This document shows positions 54,844 through 63,262 of a stretch of 64,000 nucleotides of DNA, one piece after another. The position numbers were made by a program, and so were the translations under genes. Each line of letters opens with the position of its first letter. The stretch's first letter is position 1. The notes beneath the pieces are model-generated. The model made no database searches. It was not told the DNA's origin and worked only from the letters and a program-made list of their open reading frames with translations. Source of the stretch: CAVYVZ01 sp963772065 (GTDB lineage Bacteria > Acidobacteriota > Vicinamibacteria > Vicinamibacterales > UBA2999); the NCBI GenBank assembly GCA_963772065.1, contig CAVYVZ010000010.1:496001-560000 (forward strand), given 5' to 3'.

Positions 54844-56502
54844 TTAGTGCGTACCTGGGTTCAGAGTGGCAGCGACGACGCGGCGGACCATGCCGTCGCT
54901 CTTGCTGTAGATATACAGTTCGCCGGCTGCGTCGACCGCGAGTCGCACGTCCGCACGATGCGGGCCTGACACTCTGGATTTGCCGTTCATGCTCTCCGCC
55001 CTGCCGCCGCGGTGGAGGTAGGCCGTGCGAACGATCGGAAACATCGTGTCGTACGCCTTCTTCGAGGCATCGGGCGCGTCGTGTGGGTCGTCCCACACCA
55101 GCTTCAATTCGTGCATCTTCGCCAGCGTCTTGGGATCGCCGTCGTCAGCGGCGAGCATGTCCTTGTAGTCGGCGTACCAGAAGCGGGCGGTGGTGAGATC
55201 GTTGAAGACGTACTTTCCGCGAAGGGCGGGAATTGTTTTGCCGTTGTAGAGATAGCCGCTCCCGGCACAATCGCCTCCGCGCTCGTTGTGGCCCCACTGG
55301 ATCACCGGATAGTTCGGCACGACCGTTCCCGCGGTCACCGTGTCGTTGACCATGACCGGGATCCTGTCGTCAGCCGGCAGTGCGGTTGTGGTGTTGTCCG
55401 CCTGCACCACCATCTCGTTTCCCTCGCGGAGCGGGAATCCGTAGTTGGCGCCTTTGTGGATGATGGCGACCGTCTCCCAGGTCTGCAGGCCGCAGATGTT
55501 CGCGATGAGGCGGTTGTTCCGCGCGTTCGACGGGTCGATCGCCCACGTCAGTCGGTGCGGATTGCGCAGGCCGTAGGCCCAGATCTCCTTCCGGGCTCCC
55601 GGCGTCGCGACGAACGGGTTGTCGTTCGGGATGCGATAGCGGCCGTTCTCGCTCACGGTGCTCGTGCTCTTGTGCTCGTTGAGATCCGGGATGATGCGTA
55701 CGATCTTGCCGACCATCGTGTCCAGGCGCTGTGGGTTGAGGCGCATCCGCGGGTCCTTCGACTCGCCCGAGCCGCCGTCTCCCACCTCGAGATACATCAC
55801 GCGCCAGTCGCTGTCGCCCCGCCGGGCCGTCGGATTGAAGATCATCTCGCCGAGCTGATGACTGCGCGTGTTGAGCCAGACGCGGAACAGCTCACGCGCC
55901 GTGCCTTCGAATGTGTTGTTCGAGGGGACCGTGTCCGTCCACTCGATCAATACGCCCTGATGCATCATCGGGCCAGGCGTCTGAATCGCCGGCGTGCTCG
56001 AGTAGCCGGCGAGCGCGAGACGCGGGAACATCGTGTTCTGCGGAACCTCCGACGCTTCGATGGTGGGATCTTCCATGTGCGTCGTATAGAACTTTCCGTT
56101 CCGCGCGTAGTCCGGATCCAGATTGAACCCGTTCAGCCCGTTCCCGAAACCTGCCTGGGTGAAGAACTTCTTGAAGAGGCCACGGTTCTCGCCGTGGCCG
56201 TTGAAGTCAAGATAGGTCGTGAAGGTCTTGCTCTTCTTGTCGAAGACGTAGAGGGGACCCGAGACGACCGGCATGAAGAAGCGGCCCGCACCGCCCGTTT
56301 CCTCGCGAATCGCGTTGACCCTCGCGAGTGCGGTCTCGTTGGGCGTTTTCCCATCGAGCTTGCCGGTGATCGGCATCGCCACGTAGTCCTGAATTTCGAG
56401 CGTGAGGTGCGCCGGCGTCTGCGCGGCTGGAACGGCATTCCAGATGGCCGCGAGGACCGCTACGATCCCGATCGCCCAAGTGACGACGCGCGCAATATTC
56501 AT
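54844..56502 (-). CDS. PQQ-dependent sugar dehydrogenase-like protein, exported
   Basis: A 552-residue beta-propeller with a signal segment (VVTWAIGIVAVLAAIWNAVPAAQ). GLNGFNLDPDYARNGKFYTTHMEDP, YLEVGDGGSGE, PQRLDTMVGKIVRI, EIWAYGLRNPHRLTWAIDPSN and GANYGFPLREGNE are the sections that in soluble glucose dehydrogenases position PQQ and calcium; the catalytic His of the PHR-type motif may be in RNPHRLT. It probably oxidises a sugar in the periplasm. It is convergent with the ADOP gene and preceded by a strong hairpin. Confidence 0.85.
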   Translation of the reverse strand: MNIARVVTWAIGIVAVLAAIWNAVPAAQTPAHLTLEIQDYVAMPITGKLDGKTPNETALARVNAIREETGGAGRFFMPVVSGPLYVFDKKSKTFTTYLDFNGHGENRGLFKKFFTQAGFGNGLNGFNLDPDYARNGKFYTTHMEDPTIEASEVPQNTMFPRLALAGYSSTPAIQTPGPMMHQGVLIEWTDTVPSNNTFEGTARELFRVWLNTRSHQLGEMIFNPTARRGDSDWRVMYLEVGDGGSGESKDPRMRLNPQRLDTMVGKIVRIIPDLNEHKSTSTVSENGRYRIPNDNPFVATPGARKEIWAYGLRNPHRLTWAIDPSNARNNRLIANICGLQTWETVAIIHKGANYGFPLREGNEMVVQADNTTTALPADDRIPVMVNDTVTAGTVVPNYPVIQWGHNERGGDCAGSGYLYNGKTIPALRGKYVFNDLTTARFWYADYKDMLAADDGDPKTLAKMHELKLVWDDPHDAPDASKKAYDTMFPIVRTAYLHRGGRAESMNGKSRVSGPHRADVRLAVDAAGELYIYSKSDGMVRRVVAATLNPGTH

Positions 56503-56519
56503 TGGGACGCAGATAGTAC

Positions 56520-56548
56520 AACGGGAGGACTCTCGCCCTCCCGTTTTT
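56520..56548 (+). terminator. Intrinsic terminator-like stem-loop with T-tract
   Basis: AACGGGAGG pairs with CCTCCCGTT (nine base pairs) around an eight-base loop and is followed by TTTTT on the plus strand. It lies between the HAF-repeat gene and the sugar dehydrogenase gene, both on the minus strand; read that way the stem is the same but the T-run is weak (TTGT). It may end read-through in either direction. Confidence 0.55.
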
Positions 56549-56556
56549 CTCGCGCC

Positions 56557-57933
56557 CTACCGATCGTCGTTGCGAAGCGTGCCGACGGCCTGTCCGTCGA
56601 CGATGGTCGCACCTGATGGATTCTTCAGGTTCATATAGAACACTTCGTCTGGTTCCCGCTTGCGATCGCCTCTCACCGTGACCGCAATCGTGCGGATCAA
56701 GTGGCCAGCGGGAATGGTCAGCGTGCCCGACGCCGCGTCGTAATCGGACCCCGCGGTGGCGGTGCCGTTCGCGGTGTTGTAGGCCACGGTCATATCGCTC
56801 GCCGACGCGAACGACAGCCTCACGTAGAAGAACGCGGTTTGCGTGCCGCTCCCTTCGGTGAGCGAGACGTCGAAGATCGTGACCCCGGGAGGCGGCGGCG
56901 GTGCGGCGCCGGGTGTCAGCAGCACTGCATGATAGTGGCCCTGCGCGTCGAATGCCGTCGCGGCGATCTGGCCCGCGTTGTTGATGGCGTTGGCATACGC
57001 GATGTGCAGCCCGCTGCCTTGCGGAATCAGGTGATTGAGGTTCTTCACCTCGCCGTCGACGTAGATCCAGCCATGGAAGTTGGAGAAGCCGCCTCCCGCG
57101 CGCATGGAGCCCACGACGGTGCCGGAGTCGTTGATGTCGCCGGCATAGACCTCAGTGCTCGGAACCGGAATCGCGGTCATCGCGCCGTTCGAGTAGAGGA
57201 ACGCACGATAAAACGATTCGTACGTCTCGGGATCGGTGCGGCCGGATGAGCCGACGATCTGGCCGGAGCTGTTGATCGCCGCGGCCCCGCCGTCTTCGTC
57301 GCCCTCCAGCAAACCGAGGTCGGTCATCCCGCCGTTCTGCTGCCACACAAAGGGGTGCCCCGTGGAGGAGCCGACCACGAGGCCGCTGTCGTTGATATCG
57401 CTTGCGAAGCTCCCTCCGCCGCCAAGGTGGCCGAGCGGCGTGCGGGCGCCGTTCTGCCAGAGAAACGCCTGTAAGTAGCCGATGTTGCCGACAATCTGCC
57501 CTGACTCGTTGATCCCGGTTGCCCAGGAGGTCTCGTTCGACGGGATGTCGGGCGTGAGATCCGTGATTGCACCGTTCGCCCAGCGGACCGCATGCGAAAA
57601 GTTGCTCGACAACGAGAGCCTCGAATAGCCGACAACCTGACTCGCTTCGTTGAGGGCCGTCGCGATGGCGGCTGGCCCGCCAAGCGTGCCGAGATCGATC
57701 TTCGAGCCGTTCTGCCAGAGGAACGCGCGGTTCGACGCACGGCCGACCACCTGGCCCGCATCGTTGACCTCGAGCGCCTCCGCGCTCTGAATGGTGCCGA
57801 ACGTGCCGAGGTCGGTGACGGTATAGCTTGGGGCGGCGCCGCGCGGAACTTCCGTTGCGAGCGCGGACAGCATGAGCAGCGAGATTGCGGCGACGCGGGC
57901 AAGTCCTGAGGTCGAGGAACGCGAACCTGGCAT
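56557..57933 (-). CDS. HAF-repeat and Calx-beta domain protein, exported
   Basis: A 458-residue protein. The signal peptide (LARVAAISLLMLSALATEV) precedes YTVTDLGTFGT and about seven HAF repeats, each with a 'G-x-V-V-G' phrase followed by an 'F-L/V-W-x-x-G' phrase (NDAGQVVGRASNRAFLWQNGSKIDLGTLGG, NESGQIVGNIGYLQAFLWQNGARTPLGHLGG). A proline spacer leads to a Calx-beta domain (VSLTEGSGTQTAFFYVRLS, VAYNTANGTATAGSDYDAASGTLTIPAG). HAF proteins are exported and of unknown function. The calcium-binding Calx-beta suggests a surface adhesion or matrix role. Confidence 0.9.
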   Translation of the reverse strand: MPGSRSSTSGLARVAAISLLMLSALATEVPRGAAPSYTVTDLGTFGTIQSAEALEVNDAGQVVGRASNRAFLWQNGSKIDLGTLGGPAAIATALNEASQVVGYSRLSLSSNFSHAVRWANGAITDLTPDIPSNETSWATGINESGQIVGNIGYLQAFLWQNGARTPLGHLGGGGSFASDINDSGLVVGSSTGHPFVWQQNGGMTDLGLLEGDEDGGAAAINSSGQIVGSSGRTDPETYESFYRAFLYSNGAMTAIPVPSTEVYAGDINDSGTVVGSMRAGGGFSNFHGWIYVDGEVKNLNHLIPQGSGLHIAYANAINNAGQIAATAFDAQGHYHAVLLTPGAAPPPPPGVTIFDVSLTEGSGTQTAFFYVRLSFASASDMTVAYNTANGTATAGSDYDAASGTLTIPAGHLIRTIAVTVRGDRKREPDEVFYMNLKNPSGATIVDGQAVGTLRNDDR

Positions 57934-58115
57934 GTCGTGTCCTTCCTGCAGCCACGAGTGAGGATGCGACGCCGCTCGGTGGCAAACGACATGCCCGCAG
58001 GGACGAACGCCCGCCCGCTGGATTCAGGCGGTTTTCACGCGAGTGAGAGCAGGCCAGGCGACTGTTTTGGTATGACTGTTTCGTCCGCCGTAAAGGCGGA
58101 TCGCTCATTCACGTA

Positions 58116-59279
58116 TCATCGCGGCCGTTCCAGCTCGCGGATGAATACGTTTGCAAACTCAGCGGCTCCATCGGCGCCGAGCGCGATGCTTCCGCGAGGC
58201 GGGAGCCCTGATTGCTTCTCGTCGTCGATCACCGTTCGGCCATCCAGCGTCGTAGTCACGCGATCGCCGGCAACCCTCATGACCGTGCGATGCCACTCGC
58301 CGGCGGGCGTATCCGCGTCAGCGGTGGGCCGGACCATCGCTCGCACGCGATTCGGAGCCGATGGTGGAAGATTCACGGACGTGCGCCCCACAAGCGATGT
58401 TTGCGGCACCCGCCAGTCGACCATCAGCTCGAAGTCGGCGTACTCGCGCTGGCTCACGAGGAGCGAGGACTTCTCGCCGCCACCGCCGCCACCGCCGATT
58501 GCGTGCTTGATGATCCAGTCGTCACTCACCCATGCGCTGGCTGGCGACGCCTGCCAGCCGGTGAGGTCGAGGCCGGTGTAAAGGGACACGAATCCCTGGT
58601 CCGCTTGCGCGATCTGGTCGGCGGTCAGCGAACCGCCCGCCGGCAGTTCTCGGATTCGGATGTTTCGAAAGAGCGCGGGCGATCCCTCCGCTTCCAGCGC
58701 GATGTAGCCCTTGCGCGGACTGACGTCGTAGCCGCCCGACACCTCTTTGCCATTGACCGCAAGCTTGATCGTGCCGTTCGCGCACGTGATGCGGTAGTGA
58801 TTCCACTCTCCTGCCGGCCGCGCCCGCCGTTCGCTCGGCAGGCTGCGCATCCAGCCGCGCGGGTGCGCGCGATCGGGCGTCAGAATCGCGCCGTGGATCG
58901 CGAAGACGTCGCCGTGGCTCGTGTAGGTCTCCGAGTTGCGGCCGTCCAGCACCTGCACCTCGACGGCCCGGAGAAAGGGTTGGCCGCGCGCCGGGAGCGC
59001 GTCGGCCCAGACGAACACACCCGCGTTCCCTTCCGGCTTCACATGCTGCCACTCGACTTCCAGGACAAAGTTTTCGTACATGCGCTCCGTGCGTATCTCG
59101 CAGATCGGTTTTCCCGTGGTGTGAATCATGCCGTCGCGCACGGTGAACGTCTGCGGAGCGCAGTTGATGTTCACCCAGCCTTTCAGGTCGCGGCCGTTGA
59201 ACAGCGGCGCATCGCTTTCCTGCGCGGCAACGATCGCACTCGCAATCCACGCCGCCGCAAGGAGCAGAAGTCGGCGCAT
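58116..59279 (-). CDS. DUF1080 protein (3-keto-disaccharide hydrolase-like), two domains
   Basis: A 387-residue exported protein. The signal peptide is MRRLLLLAAAWIASAIVAAQ. Two tandem concanavalin-like DUF1080 domains follow, each opening with a 'L-F/Y-N/T-G-x-D-L-x-G-W' phrase: LFNGRDLKGWVNINCAP and LYTGLDLTGWQASPAS. YENFVLEVEWQHVKPEGNAGVFVWAD and FELMVDWRVPQTS are the matching strands. Family members release sugar from 3-keto-glycosides, which fits the Tat-exported Gfo/Idh/MocA enzyme at 9944. ATG 59279 is used for the signal peptide. A Gly-rich loop (GGGGGGG) sits in the second domain. Confidence 0.87.
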   Translation of the reverse strand: MRRLLLLAAAWIASAIVAAQESDAPLFNGRDLKGWVNINCAPQTFTVRDGMIHTTGKPICEIRTERMYENFVLEVEWQHVKPEGNAGVFVWADALPARGQPFLRAVEVQVLDGRNSETYTSHGDVFAIHGAILTPDRAHPRGWMRSLPSERRARPAGEWNHYRITCANGTIKLAVNGKEVSGGYDVSPRKGYIALEAEGSPALFRNIRIRELPAGGSLTADQIAQADQGFVSLYTGLDLTGWQASPASAWVSDDWIIKHAIGGGGGGGEKSSLLVSQREYADFELMVDWRVPQTSLVGRTSVNLPPSAPNRVRAMVRPTADADTPAGEWHRTVMRVAGDRVTTTLDGRTVIDDEKQSGLPPRGSIALGADGAAEFANVFIRELERPR

Positions 59280-59311
59280 TGTGCGGCATGGTAGCCGATC
59301 GCTGCGTTCCG

Positions 59312-59317
59312 TATAAT
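59312..59317 (+). promoter_or_regulatory. -10 box TATAAT of the small membrane gene
   Basis: A perfect TATAAT lies 20 bases before GTG 59338, followed by a GGAGG ribosome binding site seven bases before the start. The -35 side is not well conserved. Confidence 0.45.
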
Positions 59318-59337
59318 CCGACTCGCGGAGGTGAGTC

Positions 59338-59493
59338 GTGGCTGTTGCCGTCACACGAAGCGTGGGAATGCTGCTATTGGCTGTTTATTTGATCGTCTCG
59401 GGCCTTGCCGGCTTGGTGTCGTTGCCAATTCCTGGCGGGCTGATGGCGGTTCTTGCCTTGCTCGCAGGGATCTTCATTCTCGTCGGGCGCTGA
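59338..59493 (+). CDS. Tiny two-helix membrane protein
   Basis: A 51-residue protein starting at GTG 59338: VAVAVTRSVGMLLLAVYLIVSG, a LAGLVSLPIPGG turn, then LMAVLALLAGIFILVGR. Two helices separated by a Pro-Gly turn and an Arg at the very end give a compact hairpin. TATAAT and GGAGG sit upstream, which supports expression. It is divergent from the DUF1080 gene. The shape resembles short conserved acidobacterial membrane peptides, but no function is known. Confidence 0.6.
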   Translation: MAVAVTRSVGMLLLAVYLIVSGLAGLVSLPIPGGLMAVLALLAGIFILVGR

Positions 59494-59521
59494 CGACGCC
59501 GGGCGCGCGAGCAAGCTGATT

Positions 59522-60154
59522 TTATTGGTCGGGGCGACTGGATTCGTGCCCGTTCGCGTCGAGCGAAGCGAGACGTGACGATGCTTCCTGGTTGTCGCTC
59601 TCTCGGTGGACGAACCAGTATCGTGCACTTGAACGTTCGGTAGACGCATCTCGAAGCTGCCGTTCCGCTTCGAACCAGTCTTGACGGTCCCGACCATGCT
59701 CACCGCCACGAGCCTGCCAGAGGGAGTACGCACGATCGGCAACTTCTTCTTCGAAAACGAAGACCAGCTGGTCTCGTTCGAACTGATCGAACCACTCATC
59801 CCACGAAATGGGCCGGAAGCGCCCGACGCCTGGAAAGTTGAATCGAATCCCCACCCCTCCGTCTTTCACATCTATCGTGGCAGGGCCGGATGCGGTGGCT
59901 TCCCCGGTGGCCGGCTCAGCGGCATGACGCACGGCCCAAGCGCGGATGACACCGGGATCTCGTGTCGCCAGACTGCGACCAGCGGATGGAGAAGGTTGAA
60001 CTGCTGCGGTCGGAATGGAAACGATCCCTTCCGAAGGAATCGCACTGAGATTTTTCACTTTGGACCCTCGAGACGGGAACGTGCCTCTGGCGCCAACAGG
60101 AGCAACGAAAGGGATCATGCTACGCCTCTGACCACGGGATTGCGAGCACAGCAT
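59522..60154 (-). CDS. Hypothetical protein with DUF2934-like C-terminal element
   Basis: A 210-residue protein without signal peptide. The middle (GPATIDVKDGGVGIRFNFPGVGRFRPISWDEWFDQFERDQLVFVFEEE) reads as a small beta domain with an acidic end. It is followed by DRAYSLWQARGGEHGRDRQDWFEAERQLRD, which closely matches DUF2934 (A-Y-x-L-W-x-x-x-G-x-x-x-G-x-D-x-x-x-W-x-x-A-E). The last 30 residues are polar and disordered. DUF2934 has no known function. It lies downstream of another hypothetical gene on the same strand. Confidence 0.6.
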   Translation of the reverse strand: MLCSQSRGQRRSMIPFVAPVGARGTFPSRGSKVKNLSAIPSEGIVSIPTAAVQPSPSAGRSLATRDPGVIRAWAVRHAAEPATGEATASGPATIDVKDGGVGIRFNFPGVGRFRPISWDEWFDQFERDQLVFVFEEEVADRAYSLWQARGGEHGRDRQDWFEAERQLRDASTERSSARYWFVHRESDNQEASSRLASLDANGHESSRPDQ

Positions 60155-60171
60155 CTCAGACCTCGGAGCCT

Positions 60172-60825
60172 CTATCCTTGAGGTAGCTGCTGCTCCACCA
60201 CACTGATGTTCGTCGGCCCAGGCCCCTCGTGATTCAATCGAACAAACGACGACGGATATCCGCTCTTCGCCAGCGACTTGCGTAATTCAGCGATCGCCGC
60301 CCATGCGTCAGGGGACACGGCGCGTGCGGGCGGCGCATCGCCCACCCAGTCCTCCCAATATTCGGAGGGAGCGGCGCAGACGAGTTCGCATTGATCCAGT
60401 TCCTCCGGAATGGAATGCAGCGAGACGCCGAGGCGCTCGGCCCACTCGGCTCGCAGGCATGAGGGCCACGCCTTCCGCACCGCGACCGCATACGCTGTCG
60501 CCTGCACCAGCATCTGCGCGGGACTCTCACTTGACGTCGGTGCGTTCAGTTCCACGACAACCGGGAGGTTCCGATGGGAGGCACCCAACAGATCGATCTC
60601 GCCCCAATCCTTATCAGTCTTGGAGTCCTGCAGCAGCACTTGGTAGGTCAGAAGCCGCTTCCACGGCACGGAGCCGTCGACAGGCGGAATCTTCCATTGC
60701 CGGAAGAGCGCCTCCTCCCATGTGGCTTCCGAAACGCGGCGTCTCCGGCGACGCTTCCCGATCGTGGATGTAGGGCTTGCCAATTCGGATGGGAGCCGCT
60801 TTGATCGTCGCGGCGAGTGCGTCAC
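60172..60825 (-). CDS. Hypothetical protein with PD-(D/E)XK-nuclease-like motif
   Basis: A 217-residue protein. DWGEIDLLGASHRNLPVVVELNAPTSSESPAQMLVQATAYAVAVRKAW resembles the nuclease core, where an acidic residue precedes a strand holding E-x-N/K and a helix with conserved Gln follows; the usual Lys is replaced by Asn. The N-terminal part is basic (KRRRRRRVSEATWEEALFRQW). A second frame upstream (GLHLIKRKFQRRYLAEQCRELTTCIGDALAATIKAAP, about 60770-60950) also looks coding and could be the true N-terminus joined by a frameshift near 60745. Activity is uncertain. Confidence 0.45.
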   Translation of the reverse strand: MTHSPRRSKRLPSELASPTSTIGKRRRRRRVSEATWEEALFRQWKIPPVDGSVPWKRLLTYQVLLQDSKTDKDWGEIDLLGASHRNLPVVVELNAPTSSESPAQMLVQATAYAVAVRKAWPSCLRAEWAERLGVSLHSIPEELDQCELVCAAPSEYWEDWVGDAPPARAVSPDAWAAIAELRKSLAKSGYPSSFVRLNHEGPGPTNISVVEQQLPQG

Positions 60826-61101
60826 CTATGCAGGTCGTCAGCTCCCTGCACTGCTCGGCAAGGTATCGCCTCTGGAACTTGCGCTTGATGAGATGCAAAC
60901 CTTCGGCAGTGATGAGGTTTCGTACGCCGCGTTCATGCTCGCCCATGCAACCAGCATACGCCCGTGCCCACAGCTGCCCCGGATGCGATCGACCTGTGGC
61001 CGCGATACCGATCGAGTTCCGCATCGCAGTCAGCTGTTCTGTCACACTTCGGACGTCCGATCCGTCATTACTACAGAGACACAGAGAGGACGCGGTAACT
61101 G

Positions 61102-61980
61102 ATGCCAACAGGTGAGTGGCTCGCTGATCAATTCGAAGAACACCGGGCGCATTTGCGCACGGTGGCGTATCGCATGCTCGGGTCGGCGGGCGAAGCGGAG
61201 GATGCCGTCCAGGAAACCTGGATTCGGTTGGGCCGGACCGATGTGGGCGCCGTCGAGAATCTCCGAAGCTGGCTGACGACGGTCGTTGCGCGCGTGTGCC
61301 TCGATATGCTGCGAGCGCGGACGTCGCGACGCGAGGATCCGCTCGACGTGCATGTGCCCGATCCGATCATCACGCGCGGTGAGTGGGACCCCGAGTCCGA
61401 CGCGATGCTCGCCGATTCGGTGGGCCTCGCGCTCCTCATCGTGCTGGACACGCTGGAGCCGGCCGAGCGGCTCGCCTTCGTGCTCCACGACGTCTTCGGC
61501 ATGACGTTCGACGAGATCGCGCCAATCGTCGACCGCTCCCCGGTTGCGGCGCGCCAGCTCGCCAGCCGGGCGCGTCGTCGCGTCCAGAGCAAGGCCCCGA
61601 GCTCGGACCGCGATTTGCGACAGCAGCGACGCGTCGTCGATGCCTTCCTGGCTGCCGTCCGCGACGGCAACTTCGAGCATCTGGTGGCCCTGCTCGATCC
61701 CGATATCGTGCTGCGAGCCGATGGCGGTGCGCTGGCCAGCGCGTCACGGGTCGTGCGCGGCGCCAAGGCCGTCGCCGGACAAGCGGCGGGGTTCTCGAAG
61801 TTGGTGTCCAATCAAATCGTCCTGGTGAATGGCAATGTCGGCGTCCTGGCGCGACGTCCCGATGGTGGACTTTTCGCCGTGATCGGCTTCACGATCGCCA
61901 GCGGAAGAATCGCCGAGATGAACATCCTCGCGGACCCGGATCGACTCAGCAGGCTCGATCTCTCGGCGATCGAACGCTGA
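61102..61980 (+). CDS. RNA polymerase sigma factor, ECF41 (SigJ-like)
   Basis: A 292-residue sigma factor. Region 2 is HLRTVAYRMLGSAGEAEDAVQETWIRL with LRSWLTTVVARVCLDMLRAR. Region 4 is LEPAERLAFVLHDVFGMTFDEIAPIVDRSPVAARQLASRARRRV. The C-terminal SnoaL-like domain (VVDAFLAAVRDGNFEHLVALLDPDIVLRADGG, VVRGAKAVAGQAAGF, ILADPDRLSRLDL) is the fused self-regulating part; RADGG and DPDRL correspond to the DGGG and NPDKL elements of ECF41. The usual target is a nearby carboxymuconolactone decarboxylase or oxidoreductase gene; none is evident in the window. Confidence 0.9.
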   Translation: MPTGEWLADQFEEHRAHLRTVAYRMLGSAGEAEDAVQETWIRLGRTDVGAVENLRSWLTTVVARVCLDMLRARTSRREDPLDVHVPDPIITRGEWDPESDAMLADSVGLALLIVLDTLEPAERLAFVLHDVFGMTFDEIAPIVDRSPVAARQLASRARRRVQSKAPSSDRDLRQQRRVVDAFLAAVRDGNFEHLVALLDPDIVLRADGGALASASRVVRGAKAVAGQAAGFSKLVSNQIVLVNGNVGVLARRPDGGLFAVIGFTIASGRIAEMNILADPDRLSRLDLSAIER

Positions 61981-62008
61981 GCGTGGAAGACGATCGAGGT
62001 GCGGCGAG

Positions 62009-62242
62009 ATGTCTTCAGAGGAGGTCCCATTGAACTGGAACACATGGATTCGGCAGACGCACCGCTGGCTGTCCATTGCCTTTACGGTGACCGTCATCGC
62101 CAACTTCGTCGCTCTAGCACGGGGGAGTGGGATGCCTCCGCCCTGGGTGACCTACTCGCCGCTGCTCCCGCTCGCCTTGCTCCTGTTCACCGGTCTGTAC
62201 TTGTTCGTGCTGCCGTATGCCACCAGGTGGCGCCGCGGGTGA
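62009..62242 (+). CDS. Small membrane protein, PepSY-helix-like
   Basis: A 77-residue protein with two hydrophobic helices: TWIRQTHRWLSIAFTVTVIANFVALARG, whose R-x-x-H-R-W-L-S opening is like the first helix of PepSY-associated membrane proteins, and YSPLLPLALLLFTGLYLFVLPYATRW. It begins 29 bases after the sigma factor and is probably co-transcribed. It could be a target or partner of that sigma factor; no known function. Confidence 0.6.
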   Translation: MSSEEVPLNWNTWIRQTHRWLSIAFTVTVIANFVALARGSGMPPPWVTYSPLLPLALLLFTGLYLFVLPYATRWRRG

Positions 62243-62263
62243 CGCACAACTGGAGTGAACACA

Positions 62264-62719
62264 ATGGCTGGCAAGACGACGAAGAAGGCCGCGGCGAAGA
62301 AGAAGACCGCGAAGAACAAGCCGACGCTCCTCGCAGGCGGCAACCCTCAGATCGCGAAGGCCGACGGCGACGCCCCCGTGCAGGCCTACATCGCGGCCAT
62401 GCCGGGCTGGAAAAGCGACGCCGGGCGACGCCTCGACGCGCTCATCGTGCGCACCGTCCCCGGCGTGCGCAAGGCGGTCAAATGGAACTCGCCCTTCTAC
62501 GGAATCGAGGGCCAGGGCTGGTTCCTCGGCATCCATTGCTTCACGAAGTACATCAAGGTGGCTTTCTTTCGGGGCGCGTCGCTGCGCCCTGTCCCCCCGG
62601 TCGAGTCCAAGGACAAGTACACGCGCTACTTCCACATCCACGAGGACGACCAGCTCGACGAGGCGCAGGTGGCGACGTGGATCCGGCAGGCTGCCGCCCT
62701 GCCCGGCTGGGTCCCCTAG
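62264..62719 (+). CDS. DUF1801 domain protein with Lys-rich tail (copy 1)
   Basis: A 151-residue protein. The lead AGKTTKKAAAKKKTAKNKP is a Lys/Ala-rich, histone-like tail. The DUF1801 (YdhG-like) domain follows: VQAYIAAMPGWKSDAGRRLDALIVRTVPGVRKAVKWNSPFYGIEGQGWFLGIHCFTKYIKVAFFRG and KDKYTRYFHIHEDDQL. The bases around its start (TGGAGTGAACACAATGG) are nearly the same as before the second DUF1801 gene at 62799. DUF1801 proteins have no settled function. Confidence 0.8.
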   Translation: MAGKTTKKAAAKKKTAKNKPTLLAGGNPQIAKADGDAPVQAYIAAMPGWKSDAGRRLDALIVRTVPGVRKAVKWNSPFYGIEGQGWFLGIHCFTKYIKVAFFRGASLRPVPPVESKDKYTRYFHIHEDDQLDEAQVATWIRQAAALPGWVP

Positions 62720-62798
62720 CGAAACTCACATGACGAACCCGGAAGTTCGAATTTTCCGAACCACTCAAAGAAGTTCATGACATCCTGGAGTGAACACG

Positions 62799-63260
62799 AT
62801 GGTCGGCAAGACGTCCAAGAAGTCGGCGAAGGTCACGAAGAAGGCCGTCGCCAAGGCATCAACCCATACGAGCGCATCCAAGCGGATCGACAAGGCCATC
62901 GCGGACTTGGGCGACTGGAGAGGCGAGAGGTTGGCCGAAATCCGCAAGATCATCCAAGAGGTCGACCCCGAGGTGATCGAAGAATGGAAGTGGATGGGGA
63001 GCCCCGTCTGGTCGCACGAGGGGATGTACGCCCTCGCCAACGCCCACAAGGACAAGGTGAAGCTCACGTTCTACCACGGAGCCCAGCTCCCTGACCCCAA
63101 GAAGCTCTTCAACGCCGGCCTGGACGGGAACAAGTGGCGGGCGATCGACTTTCGCGAGGGAGACAAGATCGACAAGACCGCGCTCAAGGCGTTGCTGCGC
63201 GAGGCGGTCGCTTACAACACCACCCACTCGGTACCAAAGAGTAAAGGTTCGAGAGCCTAA
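62799..63260 (+). CDS. DUF1801 domain protein with Lys-rich tail (copy 2)
   Basis: A 153-residue paralogue. The N-terminus VGKTSKKSAKVTKKAVAKAS is again a Lys-rich tail. The domain (DKAIADLGDWRGERLAEIRKIIQEVDPEVIEEWKWMGSPVWSHEGMYALANAHKDKVKLTFYHGAQLPDPKKLFNAG) is only distantly similar to copy 1, so the shared leader and tail are better conserved than the domain. An upstream GTG at 62790 is an alternative start. It lies 79 bases after copy 1. Confidence 0.8.
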   Translation: MVGKTSKKSAKVTKKAVAKASTHTSASKRIDKAIADLGDWRGERLAEIRKIIQEVDPEVIEEWKWMGSPVWSHEGMYALANAHKDKVKLTFYHGAQLPDPKKLFNAGLDGNKWRAIDFREGDKIDKTALKALLREAVAYNTTHSVPKSKGSRA

Positions 63261-63262
63261 GA

